From positions 1 to 61,280 of the forward strand of contig CALSCR010002617.1 in assembly GCA_943704495.1 (NCBI GenBank): 61,280 nucleotides of DNA. The letters run 5' to 3'. Source of the DNA: Pigoraptor chileana (lineage: Eukaryota > Opisthokonta > Filasterea). The notes below the pieces were generated by a model. It had not been told where the DNA came from. It was given only the letters and a program-made list of their open reading frames with translations, and searched no databases. A program made the translations under genes and the position numbers. Position 1 is the stretch's first letter. Each line of letters opens with the position of its first letter. This document shows positions 45,011 through 54,617 of the stretch, in pieces.

Positions 45011-47102
45011 CCTTCAGTGCCGGTGAATAAATGCTGGCTTGGATTTCCTTGTCATCGGCCGGCACTCAATTCGCGAATACGGATCGTGCGCCAAGCTTGC
45101 GAGTAGAATAGTGCAGCCGCTGTTGTGTTGGGAGTCACTACTGTCATGACAAGCTCGCTCTCTGCGGATATACGGCGAATCGAAACTTCACTCTCAGCCA
45201 ATTCGCTCGATCGGCTATTCCACCGCCGTCACACCGGCCCACCGGCCCACCGGCTTCGATGCCACGCTCAGGTACAGAACACAAACTTGTAATTACAATT
45301 TAACTTGGTCAGTATATGGTGACTGTATCGATCCCACAATTCGTAGAAGGCTTTCGCTGTCCGCGCGTGTGCGACGAGGCCGACTGTCGCACTCCCGCCG
45401 GCCGTGGTCTTGGGGGTGAGCGGTGGGTGCGCCTCGGCAGAGTTAGAGCCTTTGGATTTTCTGAAAGTGATCGGCACCGTGAATTGTGATTTACCCGACT
45501 TGCTTGGCGGACTACTGATTGCGTTAGTTAATGTGTGTTGAAACTTGAGTGGCGCCAACAGATGGGACCTATTTGACTAATCAGAAACGAACTTTAAACT
45601 CAACACGGATAATTAAATGCCGTCAATCTGAAACTGACATGCCGATGCGACGGCACTAGTTTTGAATTGAAAGATGTCAATCCGAGTGCGTGCGTGAGTG
45701 AAGAAAAGTCGGAACGGAGATGACGGTGATGGGAACTTCGGAAACCAGCTGGTCGCTACGGTGCCGATTCGACACCGCCGTTGCCGTGCTCTTCTCAGTC
45801 GGAGGGCCCGCCGACTGACCCCAGTGTTCGGCAGACGCACGCAGTGGCCCATACGTCGGGTTATTTTGCACCTCAGTTTGAACTAATTACTGCAGTTTTT
45901 TGCATAGGCTGAGGGCATAATGGCCAAACTTTGCGCCGCACAACTGCTCAGACTCGTCTGGGCAACAAAAGAGTATCATCAATGTGCGTCAGTGACAACA
46001 CGGCGTGCCCTAATTGCCATATTTTGCAACAGAGAAAGTTTATTTGCGTTATTAATCGGTGCGTAGGGTGGGGGTTTCAGCTGATTATTTATGAGGCTCT
46101 GTGGTGACCATCGGGGCAAACACGTGTGGGTGACAGATGGTTGCACCCGGTCGCACCACTGCTGTCGTCAGTCGGTGCCCATTGGTTATAAGTCATCGAC
46201 GGGGGTTCCGTGAGGTGTTATCTGAGGTGTCGGGAGTCTTTGAAGATCCCCGCTTGCGGGTCGCCATGAACAGTCATTCAATCTGCACGTGCAGATGCCG
46301 CACACGCTGCAGTCACCACCTCCGGCTCTTCCAGACAACCAATCAGGTTATGCGTGGCCCGGCTAAGTGCGCATGTCAAACAAAGACTAAGACTCTTGGG
46401 GTTGTGAGTGATATCACATTGCAAACCGGGTGCGACAGTGTGGCGTGCGTCATTCGAATATGCTGCCATCCTATGGTACTGAGGACCTGCTGCCATCCCT
46501 GGCCGGTAAACATTACGACATATGCTCGCAAGCCCGCCACAAAACCACGGCAGGCTAATTTGTCTGGAATTATGGCACATTTGGCAGCGGTTCGCACATA
46601 ACGAAACACATTATGAGCCGGACTGCGTCAGTGCACGTCACACGGTAGAGACAGGCGTGGCCTCACTGCCGGCTTGGGCTGGATGCGGCGTACTCTGAAG
46701 GCAGATCCGTGTCCAACACCGCGCACGTCAATTGCATCACTGCACCATCACGGTGCAGCATCGAGCGCGCGCCGACTCGAGCAACGCACCGTCGGTGGGT
46801 GCAGTACTGTGCCCCCGTCCACAAGCGGATCAAGTGCCAATTGATGCAACTGCAAAACCAGTGATGCCTTAATGGAAACCGAGGCACGCGTCCACCCATG
46901 ATCAATGGCGAAACACATCACACGTGTGGCGAAAAATAAACAGACATATTCATTTCAACCAACTTTGTAAAAGGGAAAAGTGGAAACAGCGATGGAAGAG
47001 AGATCATTCCCGGCACATTCCGGTGAAGTGGCAAACCGAGTCAATGAAGACTATGGTTGAGAAAGCACGTCCCCTCAAAGTGGCTTTACAATGCAAGCAG
47101 TA
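45011..47102. other. Gene-poor region
   Basis: About 2.1 kb in which I find no strong gene on either strand. CCGGCCCA is repeated in tandem near 45231-45254. A 154-codon plus-strand frame at 46137-46601 is Cys/Arg-rich and patternless. A weak minus-strand frame at 45268-45558 is listed separately. Confidence 0.4.
45268..45558 (-). CDS. Possible small ORF or 5' exon (96 codons), weak
   Basis: ATG-initiated frame MAPLKFQHTLTNAISSPPSK... with Ser/Thr/Pro/Lys-rich composition. It lies 258 bp upstream of the Ser/Arg-rich gene on the same strand, so it could be an extra 5' exon or its own small gene. It has no recognised domain. Chance ORF is the main alternative. Confidence 0.2.
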   Translation of the reverse strand: MAPLKFQHTLTNAISSPPSKSGKSQFTVPITFRKSKGSNSAEAHPPLTPKTTAGGSATVGLVAHARTAKAFYELWDRYSHHILTKLNCNYKFVFCT

Positions 47103-49830
47103 TTACATGGGCGATGCTTCATCAAGGAATGTGCCCACGCGGAGCTTTGACACGGCGCGCAGTTGGTGCTTTGTTGCAACGGCACCAACAGGGGTGTCAA
47201 AGAGGTTGCACGACAGACGGCTCTTCAAGAGCACAATGTCGTTGCTACACCAGAAATACAGAGAGAACAAAAAAGACATTCAGGATCAGCGGAAAAGATT
47301 AATAGCACATTTGTGATGCCTTATGTGAAACAACAACCCATTGAACAACAACAACAACAACAACACATCAAACAACGGCACATGCACACCAAATCCCTAC
47401 GACAACAACAGCAGCTGACAGTTCCAAACAGCACGACCAAGAAGCCCCACCGACGCACAACACGATCGCTTCCTCCGACAAGAGATCCATTGGCGTCGAA
47501 GAGGGGCACGACGTTGCGGACGGCCTTGTATTCCTGGTATACTTGTGCATCCTCAGGATAGAAATACCTTTGGGTTTGGTGTGCACAAAAACAGCCCACA
47601 CATCCAGTAAATGGGAAGAAATTGCAGATACGCGGGGGGGGGGGGGGATTTGATGGAGTAAATTCCAAGCAATATGGAGACATCATCACCAAGCACACTA
47701 AAGAGAAACACACACACGCAAACACACACACAACCGCACATACCCTTGAGGATTTACGCCCTCTCGCGCTTTGAAAAACAGCCTCGACTTGAACACCGTG
47801 TAAGGACGCTCGGGACGACGCACATCGTTCTCTTTGGCATACTTGACACTGTCAATAACCTGTAGATTACGGTTATGTCAATGGCAGTGTCGTGGTGGGC
47901 GCAGAGGCGTACAATTTGTGAAAAAAGGATATTGGATGCAGTGTGGTTACAAAACAACAACAAACAACACGTATATAAGTAACAATACACGCATCGCGCG
48001 CACGCACACACTCTCACACACCTGGAAGCGCACGTCGTCGACAGTCACATCCCTTGCCACAGTGGCCTTCCCGCGGCGCTCCCTCTCCCACAGTTTCGAT
48101 ATTTTCTTCATTACGAGCGGATATGCCGCGATGTTTGCCGCCACGTGAGCAACGAGGAGTCCGTTTATTTGCTCAAGCCACTGAAAGTAGTGGAACAAGG
48201 CCACATTGGGGCCAGTCTCCGGCGCCTACACAGGTTCACCCGTACACACACACACACACGTCACACGTACACACACACATGCGCGTAGACATAATTTTGG
48301 GGGTTTTGGTTATATTATTGATTAGCATAAAAGGGAAAAAATCTCGTTCAACACCCATACAGAAGCCATCCGAATTCCAGTGAGACATGCCCAAAAAGCC
48401 GAATGTGTCCACAATATTCAAAACATTACACACACTCACACATGGAAACACACGCACACGCACACACATGCACACACATGCACGCACGCACAAAAAATCA
48501 GATAGGCGCACCAGAGATTCACACACACACCTATGCGTCCCAGTTGCACCCACCAATTCAGATACGCCAATGCAAATATCCTGATCGGCTTCCACAGGGT
48601 TAGTGATGAGCTCAGTCGACTTGAATTTCGGTGTGCCGAGGCTTCCATTTGGTGCTGTTGTCGCGTGAAATGTGCGGAGTGTAAGTGTTGATAATAATGA
48701 GAAAGAGCTTGCATGCACACGCACACACACACGCACGACAGACACATCTGACCGATTCTCAACACACACAAAATCAGTAAAGGCACCTCTGTGCACCACA
48801 CCACACACACACACTCACAGAAGTGGGAGAAGACAGTGCATGCCCACGGGGTCACGTGGAGGAACCCGGCTGGCGGGATTTCGCCGGCACCCTTCTGTGC
48901 TAACACAGGGAGGTTTGGCGACTCGCCAAGCTTATCGGCAGAGTTTTTGACGACGCGCCATTCTATAAATGCACAGAATATGTGTGCGTCCACAAGACAA
49001 AGTATGCGTGCAGAAAACGGCGTGAAGATGGGTGAGTGTAAACGACATGAGAACTATCAATTGCAAGCAACGAAGTATGAGATACAACGGAGATTTGTAC
49101 TCACTACAACACACAAGAGTTCTCGAATGCATGAACACAACAACGACACAGCTGAGAGCGCACAGCGCACATCTTGGCAAGGAGCCACCCGACTCCAACA
49201 TGAGTAGTGATGTGCAACGTACATACCGAGGGAGTTCGTTGGCAGATTGATATGGCTTAGGCGGCTCCCTTTCCACCTGCACAAATGACGGCAGACAGAT
49301 GAGGCCTTGCACGCTTCACACAGCATAGGCCCAACTGATGTATATAATATGCCGGGCATCGTTATTTAAGGTGCCCACGTTGTTGAATCAGCCAAAGGAT
49401 TGTTCGAAATTCACAACGATGGTTTGTAACACCACAACAGATAAGCAAAAATGAAACAAACCTTTTGAATGCATTTCGATCAAACTCGGGAAGAGAGTCA
49501 ATGTACGCATGCAGATCTTTGTCCGTGACGGGAGTCTCCATGGATAATGCCGTGGCATAACCACGGATGGCAGTTCCTGTCCATTTTCGCAAAGGAATGA
49601 CTGACAATTAGCACTAATTAATTTTTCACTAACATGTTTAGAAACAACTAGCACACGCAGTGCAGGGAGAGGCCCCAGGGAACTGAGGAGATGTGTTGAG
49701 TAATCTTCGGTACAATGACTCACACACCACACACACACATACACACACACACACACAGACACACACACACACACAGACACACACCTCCGCGAGAGACCGC
49801 ACGTGCGGATGTGCACGCCGCTCGCAGCAT
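47103..49830 (-). CDS. Putative mitochondrial protein of unknown function (344 aa, nine exons)
   Basis: Exons in transcript order: 49785-49830, 49462-49576, 49227-49276, 48819-48962, 48554-48654, 48022-48225, 47744-47859, 47451-47567, 47103-47244. They sum to 1035 nt and every phase fits. The N-terminus MLRAACTSARAVSRG, continued by GTAIRGYATALSM, is Arg/Ser/Ala-rich and acid-free, a good mitochondrial presequence. The mature part contains YIDSLPEFDRNAFKRW, GFLHVTPWACTVFSHF, NVALFHYFQWLEQINGLLVAH, YFYPEDAQVYQEYKAVRNVVPLFD and RRNDIVLLKSRLSCNLFDTPVGAV. There is no clear transmembrane helix. I do not recognise the family; a matrix protein or respiratory-complex/ribosome accessory subunit is possible. 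The last exon is easy to miss, because the frame of exon 8 stays open into a (TTG)n stretch of the following intron and falsely adds a Cys-rich tail ending at 47321. Confidence 0.75.
49728..49784. repeat. (CA)n microsatellite at the donor of intron 1
   Basis: CA-rich on the plus strand, read as GTGTGT... on the coding strand. It begins with the donor itself, so the 5' splice site of the mitochondrial orphan gene is the first unit of a dinucleotide repeat. Confidence 0.85.
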
Positions 49831-50022
49831 TTCTGGAATCTCAAGATGCACGCCACCCAGACTAGCAGAAGGTATACACAATAATATGGTACAGATGAAG
49901 CTGTAATCTCCTTATGTTTAATTCAGGTTGACGCGGTCATGTCAGTTCACGAATTCTGAGGCAATGTTCGTGTGGAGCAAGACTAAGATCTCTTTATTTG
50001 GCAACCAAAGCTCCATATTCGT

Positions 50023-50517
50023 CTATTTATGGCGTAACTTGCTTTCGACATTTCCTATTTGGATATTGTCCATGTCTGCGTCTTCCCCAAAAGGGTGATG
50101 TCCTCCCGCTTCCTGCGACGATGATCAGATAGTGAACGAATTCAGTAAAGTGAGATTAAGTAACAATGATGCGACATGTTCATACACGTCCTGAGGCATG
50201 CGTAACTTGCCTTTGTGTCCTCGTGCTTGAGGTCAGTGACGATGCGTGGCGTCTGCCCCAACGGCACAGGATTAGTGATCTGCTTCAGATTATTTGGGAT
50301 GTTCGTTCCCCTTTACAGAAACAGGAACTCCTCTTAATTCCATACCATTATCCGACCCCCATTAATTCAAACTTACCCCCTCACCGCCCGCTGCCGAATA
50401 GACGCCGCTTTTCGCCGCATCGACTCCAAGCGCACCTTTGTTGTTGTTGGCGGCATCCAGACCTCTCTTGAGCTTGAGATCATCGCCGGTGTCACCGCCT
50501 CCTCCTCGTGCCGCCAT
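50023..50517 (-). CDS. Small protein of unknown function (99 aa, three exons)
   Basis: Exons 50377-50517, 50211-50279 and 50023-50112, all phase 0, 300 nt in total including TAG. The product begins MAARGGGGDTGDDLKLKRGLD, is hydrophilic and Gly/Asp/Lys-rich, and ends GEDADMDNIQIGNVESKLRHK. No domain, signal or membrane segment is visible, and it is probably largely disordered. Intron 1 has GTAAGT/CAG borders; intron 2 starts GCAAGT, a non-canonical GC donor. The gene lies 193 bp upstream of the mitochondrial orphan on the same strand and head-to-head with the DcpS fusion gene. Three exons in frame with good borders argue for a real gene despite the short length. Confidence 0.6.
50113..50210 (-). 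other. GC-AG intron
   Basis: The donor reads AAG/GCAAGT and the acceptor GTCGCAG on the minus strand. Both flanking exons are in phase 0. GC donors with an otherwise perfect consensus are a known minor class of U2-type introns; here it is the only such case among the introns I placed. Confidence 0.6.
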
Positions 50518-51084
50518 TGTTACTGCTCACTCTTTGTCGTACATGTGCTCTTGGGATTTGTTTCTTATTGTTGTGATTCGCGCTTCTGTATAGAAGTGGA
50601 TGCGGCCTTTTATAATCAACAATCCACTCTGTCGAGGATGAGATTGTCCCTCTTATACAAATGGTGTTGCATTCCCAGCATATCTTGCCGTGCACTCCTA
50701 AGTACAACAATAGCATGCCGCAATTGTTCTTCTCCTAATCACAGACAACGCAGCCACATGAATCATTGTTGCTTAATCAGTGGCTTTTTCAGACTGTTAC
50801 AGTACGTGTGAGTGGTGTCGGGTCAGGTCAGAGAGGTGGCCGAAGCCCGGCGTGGACTCGGCACAGGCCCGGCCGACATCGGCAGCAGAGACTTGCGGCA
50901 GCGGTCACACTGAGAGCGGTTAGCCCGCCTCAGTGCTGCAGAGCCCAACAATAGCAACAATATTCATGTAGCTGCGTTGTCTGTGTCGAGTTTCTTAAAT
51001 GATAATCGCACCGTTCGTCTTATATGTCGTTCACTGCCTTCAAAATCGGAGTTCCTCGTTGTCAGTAATGTTCAGTGCTTGAAA
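50518..51084. other. Divergent promoter region; no gene seen
   Basis: Lies between the 5' ends of the 99-residue gene (-) and the DcpS fusion gene (+). No supported frame, and no element that I can name. Confidence 0.4.
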
Positions 51085-53373
51085 ATGGTGTCATTTGAGG
51101 GATTTGTAGTCGAGCGCATACTGAGTGAGGATCCGTGGGCAAAAGTGACAACTGTCCTTGGTAAGTTCGATGCGTGTGCGCATGCACACGCCGGTGCGAC
51201 GGCGATTGTAATAGTTGGTCGGCGCCATCTAACTCGCAATCAAGTGGCGAGCATCCTCTCCGTCGGAACAAGAATAGCTTCGACTTCTTTCCAGAACTCA
51301 ATCTACTCCAAGTTAACCGCGACTCCTTTGGACGTTTCGCTTTCCGAGGTCGACGTGACTCTAATCTGCCCTGCAACAGAAGATGCGGTCAGAAAGTATG
51401 CGTCGCAGCCGTGCTATCTCGTTGACGAAACCGCCCTGGAGTATCAATCGGTGGTTGTTCCCTATGCAATCAAGCATGCGGCAAGAGCAAACAAATGGGT
51501 CACTAATATACTAGACGGCACCAGCGAGCAAGAAAGCATGATATATAGTGACCCGGATCCGCAACACGGCTTTGTCATTCTTCCGGACATGAAGTGGGAC
51601 GGACGCACTCTGTCTTCTCTGTACTGTCTTGCCGTCGTTCGCGATGAGTCGCTGAGGACTGTCCGTGATCTTCGAGCGCATCATGCGCGTCTGTGCAATC
51701 AAATTGCAGAAGAGGGACGGCGCGCCATTTCTCGCCGTTTTGGGATACGCACAGACTGCATCCGTGCGTACTTTCACCACCAGCCTTCCTTCTACCACCT
51801 CCACGTGCACATGTGCGCACTCGGGCATTCTCCGCCTGGAATGTCCCCCGAACGCGCCATCTCTCTCGACACTGTCGTTCAGCTTCTCTCGGGAGGCTCG
51901 ACACATCTCAGTGACGCGACGTTCAGATTTGCCGCTCGTGTCGAAGATCCGCTCGTTGCCCAACTGTTTGCGTTTCGTTTCTTTAATCGCACGACACCGA
52001 CCTCAGATGGCCACGGTGGCAACATTCTATCAAGCGGCGACTTTGTTCTGCGCCGGACTGATCCACACGGACGTCATCCAACGGTCCAATCGCTTGTGGA
52101 TGCGGCGCGTGCATCAAAGCTGAAGTGCATTTCGGTGTGCGAACGAGACTCGATTGCGGCATCATTCGCAGCAGTCAGTCTTTGCCGCGAGCAAACAACG
52201 GGAATGGTGGCTGTGCCTTCCGTGGAGATCACATGCTCGATCGACCTGTCGGTGTGTCTTCCGTGTGCAGGGCTAGCAGGTGGGTTGTTGTTGCATCCTT
52301 GCGGATGTGTTGTTTTCTTCTTTTTTTTTTAATTGTATAACCGTGCAACATGCAAGTACCATCTCTGGTCCGTATTTGTGAAGATAGCGGCAAACCTGTG
52401 CATACTCCATTTCAGTCCCGCATGAAAGACACAAGCACATTCGAATGAGCATCTGCCGTAAACTCGCCTGTCAGATGATGTTTTGCGGTGGGGTGCGCAA
52501 CAGACTGCCTTTTACCCACACTAACCACCGCACGCACCAATCGGCAAATTCCCTTAATAATGCAACATGCATGCAGCCGGCACCTGCCTCTCTGCGGGTC
52601 TGCTGGTCTATTTCCCTCCAACTCTGTCACCCGCGGCATTCGAGGACGCCCCGTTTGACTGCATTCGGCGGATACTCAGCCACAATTCAAGAGAACACGC
52701 CGCCCAACTGTGTCGCATCGTTGCAGAGACGAGAGAGTCCGGACTACCCATACCCCCCGTTGTGGAAGAAATGCTGCTCATGTCCGGAGGGGGCGTGGGC
52801 GTGGCAGGTGACGGCGTAGGTGCGGGGGTGCCAATGGATTGCAGCATAGTATGGACCGGCGCCCATCTGCAGTCTGTTTTTCAACGCGAGCAGATTCAGG
52901 CCACGACTCCGGGGTGTGCATACAGGTGTGGATTTGTGTCCATCCTCGATGCGCTGGATGCCCTCTCATCGGTTAGTGTCTGTTGTCTCGCGCGACCAAC
53001 AGAGTTGCTTGAAGCATTCGATATCGCTCTCTCAAAGAGCTCATGTTCCACTCTTACACCGACTGAAAATGCGAGCTCTGCCTTGTCTTCCGTTGGCACC
53101 GCATTTGGCGAGCTCGTGTCCGCACTGTCGCATCGCGGATTGAAGGGCATTGAGGGAGGCAGTGGTCATGCGTGGTCACGGGACTCACATTCGGTCGTCT
53201 TGGCGGACTGCACCACTTTGCTCCCTCTGTGTGTCGGAGGGTCGGGTGATCGGCTCGATGGCCTGTCGGGTCACGTGGGCAGCGCACCTGGGTACATTCC
53301 GTGGAATGACGACGATGTTGCGCGATTTGTCGGTGCAGTGGGTTGCACAACGCACATGACTGGCTTGGCATGA
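51085..53373 (+). CDS. DcpS scavenger decapping enzyme fused to a degenerate PHP-type domain (663 aa)
   Basis: Two exons, 51085-52279 and 52577-53373 (phase 1 junction; 1992 nt). Residues 1 to about 297 are DcpS: an N-terminal swapped-dimer part (FVVERILSEDPWAKVTTVLG), FVILPDMKWDG, and the HIT motif FYHLHVHMCALG at about 236-247 with all three His. DcpS hydrolyses the cap left after 3'-5' mRNA decay. It normally ends just after a DPL motif, here VEDPLVAQLF. The same exon then continues into RTTPTSDG, LVDAARASKLKCISVCERDS (about 333-354) and PSVEIT. Exon 2 adds GLLVYFPP, CLARP (about 537), HRGLKGIEGG (about 588) and GCTTHMTG at the end. Order and spacing match PHP phosphoesterase motifs (HxH, TDHD, GxE, AHP, GldgIE, GSDxH), but several metal His are replaced, so that half may be inactive or regulatory. 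The DcpS half looks intact. Confidence 0.85.
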
Positions 53374-54617
53374 CTGCTCTCAACCGATATGAGTAAAATG
53401 ACAGCATTTGACTGGGATTGGTCTATCCTAAATTTGACCCCCGATATGTGAAATCTCTCCAAGTGAGCATCGCGCCTTAATTCGTCAGATCAGCCTTCAG
53501 TTGCTGCTGTGTAGTGTGTCCCGTCCGATTTCTTCATGCATGCATAGATTACGTCTTGTGGAATCAGTTAGCAGGTATTCATGCAAGTCTTGTCGTGTTT
53601 TTGTGCGCACTGCTCCATGAGTACATTACATATCATTTATGCCGGAATGTGTCGCGTTGGACTAACGTCGTGTCAGGGCTGCTTATTTAATAGTTGCCGA
53701 AAATATTTGGGCAGTACAGGAGACCAAACAAGTACATTTTGTATCTCTGGCATTTGACATTGTCACTGCGGCTCTGGGGTTCTTCTGAAGTTGCATCCCT
53801 TGCAACTGGCAGGCCGAGGCCAGTCATCTTGTGACGGCCCTGGCTGAGCCGGCTGAACTTGTACCAACGGCAGTACACGGAAAATGACCAACAGTTTGCA
53901 CTGAGTAAACTCGTGAGTTTTTTTTGCCGATTCTTGCATTCCCTTTAGCCAGCTCAGTGACTGCTCAGTTTATGGAACCAATCGGCGGCATCCCTTTGAT
54001 TAACAAATGTCATGGTAAGGGGCTCTGCCGGCTATGCCATGATATTTCGGTTTCATGGTCAATGAAATTCCACTGTTACAATATTCGATACAGCTCACCC
54101 ACTGTACAACACTGACAGTGTTACCCGTGGAGCAATAACAGGCAATAATGCGACGGAAGAGAATGGAGCCCTATCCGCCGCGAAGCTAAAGGCGGCTTAA
54201 AAACAATGGTCGAAAGTGATTGGACAGGCAACTCGACACAAATTAAATTCGGATGGTGCCATTCTTGATGCTCATTATGATTTGCGTGGCGCTCCCTTCC
54301 CTGACAGTCAGGCGAAGGTGACCGTGTTTTGGTGCATCGGCAATAAGGAACATAAAAAACTGTTCATTTGACACTGATAGCCATATACAAATATATGTAC
54401 TTGAGAAACACAATTCAAAGAGGTCACCACACGCACTGTACAGACAAAAATTGAAGAATCAAAGCACCCACCCTCTAATTTTCCACATCACATTGACACA
54501 CGCACATTCAGACAGACTCTGACACACCCAAAACCACACACACAATAAAGACAACAATCACGTCAAGAAAAAGCAGAAGAAGCAAATTACGCACGCACAT
54601 GCACACGCACCAACGCA
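53374..54617. other. Convergent intergenic region; no supported gene
   Basis: Two short frames attract notice: 53687-53878 (-) and about 54204-54371 (+, ending ...FWCIGNKEHKKLFI). Neither has splice partners or a recognised domain. CA-rich tracts occupy about 54490-54610, inside the probable 3' UTR of the PIG-M gene. Confidence 0.4.

Noticed and set aside
46137-46601. 154-codon plus-strand frame
   Set aside because: Random-looking Cys/Arg-rich composition, no domain and no splice partners. Overlapping frames on the other strand are equally long.
46924-47316. 130-codon plus-strand frame
   Set aside because: It is the antisense shadow of the last exon and intron of the mitochondrial orphan gene.
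47321-47450. Cys-rich C-terminus of the mitochondrial orphan (frame open to 47321)
   Set aside because: It comes from a (TTG)n tract. Splicing at 47451 to the exon at 47244 gives a normal protein sequence and a consistent phase.
53687-54372. Short frames considered as remnants of a transposase or zinc-ribbon gene (CHGKGLCRLCHDIS; FWCIGNKEHKKLFI)
   Set aside because: Too short, with no terminal repeats, no target-site duplication and no catalytic motif that I can identify.
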